21,226 bases of DNA from JBDRGX01 sp043817485 [NCBI: bacterium] (lineage in GTDB: Bacteria > JBDRGX01). Below are positions 1 to 7,820 of this stretch, one piece after another (the first letter of the stretch is position 1; every line of letters begins with the position of its first letter). Both the position numbers and the translations under genes were made by a program. Under the pieces are notes generated by a model that worked only from the letters and a program-made list of their open reading frames with translations, made no database searches and was not told where the DNA came from. The DNA is taken from the NCBI GenBank assembly GCA_043817485.1, contig JBDRGX010000099.1:1-21226 (forward strand), given 5' to 3'.

Positions 1-255
1 ATTGAAGCAAATATAGGAATAGGAACTTCAGAAATTAAAAATTTTATTAAAAAAAATATTTTTTTTTGCAGTATCTCTAAAATTTTATATTCTTCTTATA
101 TGGCTATAATTGAGTATGATTCTTCTGATTTTAATATTGGAATGAGAATGCTTTTAGTACCGAGATGGAAAATAGATTTATTTATGATAAATGTACTTAA
201 TAAACCATTTTTTTCTTTTGAAAAAATAATTTTTGGAATAAATTATTATCGATGA
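1..255 (+). CDS. 3' end of an unidentified gene, possibly an outer-membrane beta-barrel protein
   Basis: Frame 1 is open from the window edge to a TGA at 253-255, giving the last 84 residues of a protein. I do not recognise the family with certainty. The tail alternates polar and hydrophobic residues in short strand-like stretches (EYDSSDFNIGMRM, WKIDLFMINVL, FEKIIFGINYYR) and ends near an aromatic cluster. Such alternation is typical of the last strands of outer-membrane barrels, including YjbH-like proteins. That assignment is inference. Its stop overlaps the ATG of the following sigma factor in an ATGA arrangement, so the two genes are probably translationally coupled. Confidence 0.6.
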   Translation: MEANIGIGTSEIKNFIKKNIFFCSISKILYSSYMAIIEYDSSDFNIGMRMLLVPRWKIDLFMINVLNKPFFSFEKIIFGINYYR

Positions 256-1091
256 AAAAAAATAACAATCAAAATTTAAAAAAAAATGATTTTGAAAATA
301 TAGATACAATAAAATTTTATTTATCTGAAATTAAAAATATTCCTTTTTTAACTTGTTCACAAGAAATAGAATTGTCTATGAAAATTAAAAATGGAGATAA
401 AAAAGCAAAAAATAATTTTATTGTTTCAAATTTAAATTTGGTAATAATTATTGCTAAAAGATATTTAAAATATAATATTCCTTTGTTAGATTTAATTGAA
501 GAGGGGAATATTGGACTTATTAAAGCAGTAGAAAAGTTTGATGCAAAAAAAGGTTATAGGTTTAATACTTTTGCAAGTTTGTTAATAAAACAAGCAATGA
601 TTAAATGTATAATAGAACAAGGGAAAATTATTAAAATTCCATTACATATTAGTACAAAATTATTTAAATATTTTAAATTTATTCAAAATTATTTACAAGT
701 AAAAGGACGAGAACCTTCTAAAGAAGAAATTGCTAATCAAATGAAATTAAAAGAAAAAGATATAGAAATTATTTCTTCTCTTTTTCAATTTCCAATTTCA
801 CTTGAATCTAAAAATGATAATAATCAAGAATTTATTAATTTTGTTAAAGATGATAATTATTCAAAATCAGATCCATTCAATAAAATAGAATTGCTTGTTG
901 CATTAATTAATAAGCTATCTAAACAAGAACAATTTGTAATTCAACATAGATATGGATTAAATGGTTATGAAGCAAGTACATTGAGAGGAATAGGAGAAAT
1001 GATGGGTTTAACTAAAGAAAGAATTCGTCAAATAGAAAATAAATCTTTGGAAAAATTATATATTTCTTTTCAAAAAGAAAAAGATAATTAA
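252..1091 (+). CDS. RNA polymerase sigma factor, sigma-70 family (group 2-like), with an altered region 2.3
   Basis: A 279-residue sigma-70 family protein that would direct RNA polymerase to promoters. Region 1.2 begins near residue 19 (DTIKFYLSEIKNIPFLT). Region 2 covers roughly 55-130 (LDLIEEGNIGLIKAVEKFD, then GYRFNTFAS). Region 3 follows (GREPSKEEIANQM). Region 4.2 is a classic helix-turn-helix (LTKERIRQIENKSLEKL), so -35 contacts look intact. Region 1.1 is absent. The tryptophan pair of region 2.3 that helps open the -10 element is replaced by Leu-Leu (FNTFASLLIKQAM), and the region 3.0 glutamate linked to extended -10 reading is a threonine. Because of this I do not call it the main RpoD; an alternative sigma is likelier. 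It has only a weak Shine-Dalgarno and starts by ATGA overlap with the gene before it. Confidence 0.9.
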   Translation: MKKNNNQNLKKNDFENIDTIKFYLSEIKNIPFLTCSQEIELSMKIKNGDKKAKNNFIVSNLNLVIIIAKRYLKYNIPLLDLIEEGNIGLIKAVEKFDAKKGYRFNTFASLLIKQAMIKCIIEQGKIIKIPLHISTKLFKYFKFIQNYLQVKGREPSKEEIANQMKLKEKDIEIISSLFQFPISLESKNDNNQEFINFVKDDNYSKSDPFNKIELLVALINKLSKQEQFVIQHRYGLNGYEASTLRGIGEMMGLTKERIRQIENKSLEKLYISFQKEKDN

Positions 1092-1111
1092 TTTTTAATT
1101 TTCTTTTTGAA
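1069..1111. terminator. Shared inverted repeat at the convergent sigma/prfB ends, possible bidirectional terminator
   Basis: TTCAAAAAGAAAA at 1069-1081 is perfectly complementary to TTTTCTTTTTGAA at 1099-1111, with a 17-base loop. The loop contains both stop codons (sigma TAA 1089-1091; prfB TAA on the other strand, 1095-1097). The arms lie inside the two coding regions. Either transcript could fold into this 13-bp stem, but only two pairs are G-C, so it would be weak. The position suggests a two-way terminator; this is inference. Confidence 0.45.
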
Positions 1112-2187
1112 TTTTTAAAAAAGATAACATAAAATCATTCAAATCTCCATTTAATACTTGTGTTGTTTTTCCTGTTTCTATCCCAGTACGATGATCTTTA
1201 ATCATTTTATAAGGATGAAGAATATAAGATCTAATTTGATTTCCCCAACTAATTTCTTTTTTAGGAGCTAAAGTTTTTGAAAGTTTTTCTTCTTGTTGTT
1301 TTTTATAAAATTCACTAATTCGAGATATTAAAACTTTCATAGCCATAGCTTTATTTTGATGTTGAGATCTTTCATTTTGACATTGAGCAGTAATTTTAGT
1401 AGGTAAATGTGTTAGTCTTACAGCTGAATCTGTAACATTTACATGTTGACCTCCATGTCCACTTGCTCGAAAAGTTTCTATTTTTAAATCATTGGAATTT
1501 ATTTGTATTTTTTGTTCTTCTTTTGTTTCTGGGAAAACAAATACAGAAGCAAAAGAAGTATGTCTTCGTTTATTAGCATCAAAAGGAGAAATTCTAACTA
1601 AACGATGAATTCCAGTTTCTGATTTTAAATATCCATTGGCATATTTTCCTATAACTAAAATTGTTACACTTTTTATTCCAGTTTCTTCTCCAGATAAAAA
1701 ATCAATTATTTTATATTTAAATTTGTTGTTTTCTATCCATCTTACATACATTCTCATTAACATTTCTGCCCAATCACAAGATTCTACGCCACCAGCACCT
1801 GGATGAATTTCCAAAAAAGCATTAGATTCATCATTTGCTTTTTTAAATAAATTTTTTATTTCTAATTCTTTTATTTTTAATTCAAAATTTTCTATATTTT
1901 TTTCCAAATCTAAAACTTCTTCTACATTATTTTTATTGATTAAATTCAAATAATCTTTAAGATCATTAAATTCTTTTTGTAAATTATCCCATTCTATAAT
2001 AATTATTTTTAAATCCTTAAATTCTTTATTTAAAGAAGTCATTTTTTTCTTGTCTTGCCATAAAGATGGATCTTTAATTTGTTTTTCTAATTCTTCTGTT
2101 TGTAATTTTTTATTTTCTAAATCAAAGATGCCCCCTAATTTCTTTTATAACTATTTCTAATTCATTTATTTTTTGCAATAAATCCAT
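1095..2187 (-). CDS. prfB: Peptide chain release factor 2 (RF2), joined by programmed +1 frameshift
   Basis: RF2 releases finished proteins from the ribosome at UGA and UAA. Translation starts at ATG 2187-2185 after AAGGAGAGATA. It reads 21 codons to an in-frame TGA (2124-2122), then continues in the +1 frame from GAT at 2123. The joined product is 363 residues, close to the usual 365. The second part has the SPF anticodon-like tripeptide (RISPFDANKRRH), the catalytic GGQ loop (ASGHGGQHVNVTDSAVR) and the PGAGG signature of class I factors. The gene is the last of a tight minus-strand run (25 bases after the MFS gene) and converges on the sigma gene. Calling only the 315-residue ORF from ATG 2042 would lose 48 N-terminal residues. 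Confidence 0.97.
2122..2136 (-). promoter_or_regulatory. prfB programmed +1 frameshift site
   Basis: Read on the minus strand the site is AGG GGG CAT CTT TGA T. It matches the Escherichia coli signal AGGGGG-TAT-CTT-TGA-C with identical spacing: an internal Shine-Dalgarno-like AGGGGG, the slippery CTT, and the UGA stop recognised by RF2 itself. In the known mechanism low RF2 lets ribosomes pause and slip forward by one base, so RF2 controls its own synthesis. Confidence 0.95.
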
Positions 2188-2212
2188 TATCTCTCCTTAA
2201 TTATAGAATATT

Positions 2213-3436
2213 TTATTTTTCTTTAAAGAATAATTTACTGTAAAAAAAAGATATACTTGTTAAAATAGATATTATAGCAAGTATTATTAAAATATATTCT
2301 ATTTTTATTTTTTCAGCAGACCAACCAATAATTAAAGCAAAACAAAGAGAAGAAAGAGAAAGTAATATTTCTTTTATACTAAAAATTTTACCTCTTAATT
2401 TTTCTGAAACTTTTTCTTGAATATAAGTTTCTTGAGAAATTAAAATTCCAGAAGTTGCCATTCCACCAATAATTGCTATTAAATTAATTAAGAAAAAAGA
2501 AATTTTATAACAAGTTAATGAAAATAATATTCCTATACTAAAAAAACTAATTATAAAAATATATTTTTTAGAAATTCTTTTATGAAAAATACTTATTAAT
2601 AAAGCTCCTAAAATCATGCCAATTGCCATAAATCCTCTAGTTAATCCAACACCACTAGTTCCTTTATGTAATTCTTGTTGAATTTTAGGAATAAAGATTA
2701 CATAAGTTGAAGAAACAATTAATCCAAATATTACAACTGTACACATTAATAAAAGAATAACTCTTGTTTTTAAAACTAAAATAAAAGATTCTTTTATCTC
2801 AGAAAAAATATTTTTAATTAGAAAAAATGTTTTTAATTTAGGAGATGGAAGAATTTTTTCTAAGTTGTAAGGAATTAAAAAAATAAAAATAAAAGAAATA
2901 AAATAGGTAATAGCATCAATATAAAAACCATTATTCCATCCAACAAAATCTAATAAATAACCACCTAAAACCATTCCAAATACAGTAGCAAATCTAATAA
3001 TGAAATTTAAAATAGAATTAGATAATAGCAATTTATTATAAGTAACAATTTGAGGGATAAAACTTACTCGAGCAATATTAAAAAATGGACATAAAGCAAA
3101 AATTAAAAATATAACTAAATAAACAAATGTAAAATTTTGTCCAGAAAACTTTATTATTAAAGGAAGTGAAGCAATTAAAAGTCCACGAGCAATATCGCTA
3201 AAAAGCATTATTGATCGTTTACTATATTTATCTGCAAGAATACCAGCTATTGGACTAAAAAGAATTGGTGGAAGTGTGAAAAATATTGCCATTTTTGAAA
3301 ATCCAAAATAAGATCCTGGATTAAAATGACCAACTAATGCAATAAGTACCATATGAGTAATACGATCTCCAAATTGAGAAACAAGACTACCATTACATAA
3401 AAAAATAAAATTTTTAGAATGAAGAAGTTCTTTCAA
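2213..3436 (-). CDS. MFS transporter, DHA3-type (drug/macrolide efflux-like)
   Basis: A 407-residue integral membrane protein with about 12 hydrophobic segments. The N-terminal half has the MFS loop 2-3 signature (FSPIAGILADKYSKRSIM), and its opening (SLVSQFGDRIT) resembles DHA3 proton-driven efflux pumps such as the MefA group. The substrate cannot be read from sequence. The start is TTG at 3436-3434, preceded by AAAGGA at a normal distance; the next in-frame ATG would remove the first membrane helix. It begins 9 bases after the MOSC gene stops, with its ribosome site over the junction, so it is co-transcribed with the MOSC and moaA genes. Confidence 0.85.
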   Translation of the reverse strand: MKELLHSKNFIFLCNGSLVSQFGDRITHMVLIALVGHFNPGSYFGFSKMAIFFTLPPILFSPIAGILADKYSKRSIMLFSDIARGLLIASLPLIIKFSGQNFTFVYLVIFLIFALCPFFNIARVSFIPQIVTYNKLLLSNSILNFIIRFATVFGMVLGGYLLDFVGWNNGFYIDAITYFISFIFIFLIPYNLEKILPSPKLKTFFLIKNIFSEIKESFILVLKTRVILLLMCTVVIFGLIVSSTYVIFIPKIQQELHKGTSGVGLTRGFMAIGMILGALLISIFHKRISKKYIFIISFFSIGILFSLTCYKISFFLINLIAIIGGMATSGILISQETYIQEKVSEKLRGKIFSIKEILLSLSSLCFALIIGWSAEKIKIEYILIILAIISILTSISFFYSKLFFKEK

Positions 3437-3445
3437 TTTTTTCCT

Positions 3446-3907
3446 TTATATTTCAATTATTTCTATTTTATCTCCAACTTTTATTTCCCCTTTTTCTATT
3501 ACTTGACCAAATATTCCTTTTTTAGGCATAATACAATCACCTATTTTATAATAAATAGAACAATAACGATGACATTCTTTGCCTATTTTAGAAATTTTCA
3601 AAATTACTTCATCTCCAATTTTAAGACAAGTTCCTATTTCTAAAGAAGATAGATCTATTCCAATTGTAGTAATATTTTCTGCAAAATTTCCAGGTTCAAT
3701 AGTATCAATAGGATTATTTTTAATTTTAGGACAAGCGTTTATTTTTTTAATATCTTCTAATGCTAATAAACTTACTTGACGATCACCTTTTCCTTTATGA
3801 GCATCATTTAACAATCCTTCATTTTTTTCAAAAATACCTTCTTTGATAGGAATTTTAAAAGTACCTTTTTTTTCACTGATATTAATGGAAAATACTTTTG
3901 CATCCAT
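3446..3907 (-). CDS. MOSC domain protein, small stand-alone type
   Basis: A 153-residue protein that is almost entirely a MOSC (molybdenum cofactor sulfurase C-terminal) domain. Features visible are RQVSLLALEDI near residue 43, PGNFAENITTIGIDLS near 72, and the conserved cysteine region GKECHRYCSIYYKIGDC followed by GIFGQVIEKGEIKVGD. Stand-alone MOSC proteins are linked to handling of molybdenum cofactor or sulfur, but few have a proven reaction. It sits one base after moaA, which supports a molybdenum cofactor role. Its Shine-Dalgarno AGGAGG is made by the last codons of moaA (GGA GGA TAA), so its translation is probably tied to moaA. Confidence 0.85.
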   Translation of the reverse strand: MDAKVFSINISEKKGTFKIPIKEGIFEKNEGLLNDAHKGKGDRQVSLLALEDIKKINACPKIKNNPIDTIEPGNFAENITTIGIDLSSLEIGTCLKIGDEVILKISKIGKECHRYCSIYYKIGDCIMPKKGIFGQVIEKGEIKVGDKIEIIEI

Positions 3908-3908
3908 A

Positions 3909-4853
3909 TTATCCTCCTATTTGAAACATATGTTTTTTATTAAAATTTTTTTTAAGATAAGGAGATTTAAGAGAAATGGCTTTATTGAAAAGATGCTTTA
4001 TTTCTATTTCATCATCTTTTTTTAAAGATTTTTTAATATCTATGGCAAAATCAGATAAAAGACAAGGTCTAATTTGCCCATTAATAGTTAATCTTAAACG
4101 ATTACAATTATTACAAAAGTTTTTTTCACTTCTTGGACTAATTAATCCAATTAAAGAAGAATGTCCTTTTATTTTAAAATATTGAGCAGGTCCATTTTCT
4201 TGTTTTGATAAAGAAACATTTTCCAATGGTCCAAAAAAATTTGTTATTTTTTCTTTTATTAAAGAATTGGATAAAAAACTAACATTATTTTTTGTTTGTA
4301 TTCCCATATGTTCAATAAATCTAATACACAAATTATTTTCTAAAGAAAATTTTATAAAATCTAAAATTTCATCATCATTAAAATTAGGAATGACTACAAC
4401 ATTTATTTTAATTTGATTAAAACCACATTTTAAACTTTCTTTTAATCCAGCCATAACTTCTTCAAATTTATCATGTCCTGTAATTTTAATAAATTTTGAT
4501 GGACTTAAAGTATCAAGACTTATATTTATTCTTTTTAATCCAGATTTTTTTAATGAAGTAGCATATTTTTCTAAAAGTGTTCCATTAGTAGTTATTGCTA
4601 AATCTTTTATTTTTTTTATTTTTGCAAGCATTTCAATTAATTCTAAAATATTTTTTTTCAGTAAAGGCTCTCCTCCAGTAATTCTTACTTTATCAATTCC
4701 CCAATTAGAAACATAATTAACAAATTTGACTATTTCTTCAAAACGAAGAATTTCATTGAAAGAAAAATATTTTATTTTTTGTGAAGGTCTACAATAAAAA
4801 CAATTTAAATTACAAAAATCTGTAATAGAAATTCGTAAATAATTTATTTTCAA
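3909..4853 (-). CDS. moaA: GTP 3',8-cyclase MoaA (molybdenum cofactor biosynthesis)
   Basis: MoaA is a radical SAM enzyme that converts GTP to the cyclic intermediate leading, with MoaC, to cyclic pyranopterin monophosphate. The 314-residue protein has the radical SAM cluster motif CNLNCFYC (Cys14, 18, 21), the SAM-binding GGEPLL, and the second 4Fe-4S cluster cysteines of the MoaA C-terminus (FCNNCNRLRLT and IRPC, Cys247, 250, 264). It ends in the conserved Gly-Gly. The start is TTG at 4853-4851, placing the conserved YLRIS strand directly at the N-terminus; AGGA lies about 8 bases upstream. moaC, moaB, moaD, moaE and mobA are not in this window. Confidence 0.95.
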   Translation of the reverse strand: MKINYLRISITDFCNLNCFYCRPSQKIKYFSFNEILRFEEIVKFVNYVSNWGIDKVRITGGEPLLKKNILELIEMLAKIKKIKDLAITTNGTLLEKYATSLKKSGLKRINISLDTLSPSKFIKITGHDKFEEVMAGLKESLKCGFNQIKINVVVIPNFNDDEILDFIKFSLENNLCIRFIEHMGIQTKNNVSFLSNSLIKEKITNFFGPLENVSLSKQENGPAQYFKIKGHSSLIGLISPRSEKNFCNNCNRLRLTINGQIRPCLLSDFAIDIKKSLKKDDEIEIKHLFNKAISLKSPYLKKNFNKKHMFQIGG

Positions 4854-4908
4854 AATTAAATTCCTTTTTTTCCTTTGTTTTATGTTTTAACAAATAATAT
4901 TAAAAATG

Positions 4909-5742
4909 TTATAAGGATAAGTATTCTTTTATTGCATCTTCCCAAGATCTTGATAGATCCATTTTTCTTAATTCTAAACAATAATTTTTCAAAACAGAAT
5001 TTGTTGGTCTTTTAGCAAGTCTTTTTATTTCACTTGAAGCAATAGGTAAAATTTTTGTTTTTGACCCACTTATTTCAATTATTTTTTTAGCAAATTCAAA
5101 CCAAGTACAACTTTCTTTATTAGAAATATGATAGGTTCCAAAAAAATTTGTTTTAATTAATTTACTTATTTGATAAGATAAATCAACAGTAAAAGTAGGA
5201 CTTCCGTTTTGATCATCAACAACTTTAATTTCATTCTGCTCTTTAGATAATTTAATAATAGTATTTATGAAATTTTTTCCATATTTACCAAATAACCAAG
5301 AAGTTCTAATAATATAAAATTTTTTAACCAATGTTTTTACATATTCTTCTCCAGCTAATTTTGACCAACCATAAGTATTTATAGGATTTGGAAAATCAAA
5401 TTCAAGATACGGAGATTCTTTTTGTCCATTAAAAACATAATCTGTACTTATATAAACTAAACTTTTATTTAATTCAGAAGCAATAAGTGCTATATTCCAA
5501 GTCCCTAAAGAATTTATTTCAAAAGCTTTATCTTTATTTATTTCACAACCATCAACATCTGTATAAGCAGCTAAATTTATTATTAAATCGCTATTTGTTT
5601 GTTTAATGAATTTATTTACTTGATCTATTTTTACAATATCTATTTCATTTATATCTGCTTCTATTACTTCATTTTCTTTTTTTAAAATAGGACACAAATC
5701 TTGTCCTAACATTCCTTTAGCGCCAATTACTAATATTTTCAT
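4909..5742 (-). CDS. rfbD: dTDP-4-dehydrorhamnose reductase
   Basis: RfbD (RmlD) performs the last step of dTDP-L-rhamnose synthesis, reducing dTDP-4-dehydrorhamnose with NAD(P)H for surface polysaccharides. The 277-residue protein is of usual length. It shows the Rossmann glycine motif GAKGMLG (residues 7-13), NLAAYTDVDGCE, STDYVFNG, the extended SDR catalytic YGWSK (Tyr124, Lys128) and a C-terminal RPTNSVL typical of RmlD. ATG 5742 follows GGAGG at four bases. rfbA, rfbB and rfbC are not nearby. It is the first gene of the rfbD-moaA-MOSC-MFS-prfB run and lies just downstream of a short repeat element. Confidence 0.93.
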   Translation of the reverse strand: MKILVIGAKGMLGQDLCPILKKENEVIEADINEIDIVKIDQVNKFIKQTNSDLIINLAAYTDVDGCEINKDKAFEINSLGTWNIALIASELNKSLVYISTDYVFNGQKESPYLEFDFPNPINTYGWSKLAGEEYVKTLVKKFYIIRTSWLFGKYGKNFINTIIKLSKEQNEIKVVDDQNGSPTFTVDLSYQISKLIKTNFFGTYHISNKESCTWFEFAKKIIEISGSKTKILPIASSEIKRLAKRPTNSVLKNYCLELRKMDLSRSWEDAIKEYLSL

Positions 5743-5765
5743 AATGCCTCCAGATATTATTATTT

Positions 5766-5872
5766 ATACCAAATCACATTTAAACGCTTGTTAGTTTTGT
5801 CGTCGGTTTCTTCAATGTATAATCTAATACATTTTTTCGATTTATTATCATTTTGAATGCAATTTGTGGTAT
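5766..5872. repeat. Short dispersed element with inverted ends (copy 1)
   Basis: This fills most of the queE-rfbD gap. The left end reads ATACCAAATCACATTTAAACG. The right end, on the opposite strand, reads ATACCACAAATTGCATTCAAA. The two are imperfect inverted repeats. A related element lies at 15117-15248: both have an ACGCT near the left end, a GTTTTGTC-like core, and GAA(T/C)GCAATTT at the right end. No coding capacity. It looks like a nonautonomous, MITE- or REP-like repeat; this is inference. Confidence 0.55.
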
Positions 5873-5885
5873 TAACTTAAATATT

Positions 5886-6560
5886 TTATTTCCATTTCAT
5901 TAATAAATGTACTTGTGGAATAATTCTTACTTCTTTTAAAACTTTATTTGCTATTAAATAAAAAGAAAGCAATTTTTTCAAATCTGGAGTTTTTTTTATT
6001 TTTTTTCCTAAACTTACAGGTTGTAAAATTAAGGGTATTTTGGGATTAATTTTTTCAATTACATTTACGCAATTTTCAATATCCTTTTTTGTTGTAGAAG
6101 AAGTAATAATTGCTTTTACTAAACATTTTTTTGTTTTGCTTATTTGTAAAAAATCATAATGTTCTTTTGTAAAATCTTTTAATCCAGTAGCACTTGATAT
6201 TTTAAAATCCATAGAAATAAAATCTACCCATTTAATTATTTTACAAAGTTCTTTTGGTAAAGTTCCATTTGTTTCTAAATAAATTTTGAAATATTTTTTC
6301 AAAGAAGGTAGACATTGATTTAAAAAATCTGCATAAAGTAATGGTTCTCCTCCAGTTAAAGATAACCATTTAAAATTATATTGTTTAAGCAAATTTACTA
6401 ATTGATCAGAAGAAAGAGAAAAGTTTGTTTTAAAATTTGTATCACAAAATTTGCATTTTAAATTACATTTACTAAATCGTACAAAAACTTGAGGGATTCC
6501 TACTAATAAACCTTCTCCTTGAATAGAAGTAAATATTTCTGTAAAATTAGCTTGTTTCAT
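5886..6560 (-). CDS. queE: 7-carboxy-7-deazaguanine synthase QueE
   Basis: QueE is a radical SAM enzyme that contracts the ring of 6-carboxytetrahydropterin to 7-carboxy-7-deazaguanine, the precursor of preQ0 and queuosine in tRNA. The 224-residue protein begins with the family signature EIFTSIQGEG (8-17). It has the radical SAM cysteines CNLKCKFC (Cys32, 36, 39) followed by DT, the SAM-binding TGGEPLL, and a typical C-terminal IIPQVHLLMKW. It overlaps the end of the protease gene by ATGA (6557-6560), so translation is likely coupled. No other queuosine genes (queC, queD, queF) are in the window. Confidence 0.95.
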   Translation of the reverse strand: MKQANFTEIFTSIQGEGLLVGIPQVFVRFSKCNLKCKFCDTNFKTNFSLSSDQLVNLLKQYNFKWLSLTGGEPLLYADFLNQCLPSLKKYFKIYLETNGTLPKELCKIIKWVDFISMDFKISSATGLKDFTKEHYDFLQISKTKKCLVKAIITSSTTKKDIENCVNVIEKINPKIPLILQPVSLGKKIKKTPDLKKLLSFYLIANKVLKEVRIIPQVHLLMKWK

Positions 6561-7812
6561 TTTTCATTAATAATATTTTTTGAAATTATTTTACTTATAT
6601 TTGGACCAATAGCACAAATTTTAAAATTTTCTTTTTTTATCAATTCTTCTGCTATTCGCAAAATATCTTCTTGAGAAATTTTATTTATTCTTTCAATAAT
6701 TTCATTTAAAGTAAAGTAATTATTAAAATAAATTTCTGCATTTGCCAATCTTTTCATTCTAACATTAATACTTTCCATACTTAACATTATGTGTCCTTTT
6801 AATTGTTCTTTTGCTATTTTAAGCTCATCACAAGAAATCCCTTCTTTTTTTATCAAATTTATTTCTTTTAAAATAAGTTTGATTACTTGATTTAAAGATT
6901 TTTTAGAAGTACCAGCATATATTCCTAAAGTACCATCAGTTTTATAAGATTCAAGAAAAGAATAAATAGAATATGCTAATCCTTTCTCTTCTCTTATTTT
7001 TTGAAATAATCTTGAACTCATTCCAGATCCCAAAACAATATTTAAAATACTTAAAACAAATCTATCTGGATGAACATAAGGAATAGTTTTTATTCCTAAA
7101 CATAAATGAAATTGTTCTAATTTTTTATTTTTAATTATTATTTTAGGTTTTTTAAAAAAAATAGGTAAAGAAGAAAATGAAGTATTTTTAAGAGAAGAAA
7201 AAGTTTTATTAGCAAATTTTACAATATCATTATGATTTAAATTCCCACTTGCTGTAATAAGAAAATTTTCCCCAGAATGAATTTTTTTCATAAAAGAAAT
7301 TAAATTATCTTTTGTAAAATGTAAAATATTATTTTTATTCCCAAGTATTGGTTGGCCAAGAGAAGAATCTTTAAAAATTGTTTGAATAAATAAATCTGTT
7401 ATCAATTCTTCTGGATTATCTTCATACATTTTTATTTCTTCAATAATGACTTTTTTTTCTTTTTCTATTTCTTTAGAATCAAAAATAGAATTAAGAAACA
7501 TATCAGATAAAAGATCTAATGCTATATTCAAATGTTCATCTAATATTCTGGCATTAAGAGACATATATTCTTTGGTAGTAAAACCATTCAAATAACCACC
7601 AACTCTATCTAATGTTTGTGCAATTTCTTTAGTAGATCGTTTTTGTGTCCCTTTAAAAAACATATGCTCTATAAAATGTGATATGCCAAGCATATTTCCA
7701 TCATCTTTTGATCCGATTAATATCCAAAACCCAAAGATATTGATTTAACTGTACTTATTTTTTCTGTAATAATTCTTATTTTATTATCAAGTACTGTTTT
7801 TTGATAAGACAT
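6557..7812 (-). CDS. M16-family zinc protease (processing-peptidase-like), frameshifted
   Basis: A zinc metalloprotease of the M16B group. The inverted zinc motif HFIEH and the distant glutamate in KVIIEEI are present, as is the C-terminal lobe motif SRLFQKIREEKGLAYS. The natural start is ATG 7812, with AAGGA (overlapping the end of pnp) 10 bases upstream. It encodes MSYQKTVLDNKIRIITEKIS and more, but this frame hits TAA at 7719-7717. The family sequence resumes in another frame at GGG 7732 (GFWILIGSKDDGNMLGISH). One missing base just before 7732 explains the break; restored, the protein would be 418 residues, normal for the family. A shorter product from ATG 7693 would lack the first strand. 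It sits between pnp and queE, as pnp-M16 pairs often do in bacteria. Confidence 0.88.
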
Positions 7813-7820
7813 TTTATATA

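Noticed and set aside
3419-4185. Plus-strand ORFs within the MOSC and moaA genes
   Set aside because: They lie wholly inside well-supported minus-strand genes, are hydrophobic by composition and have no family resemblance.
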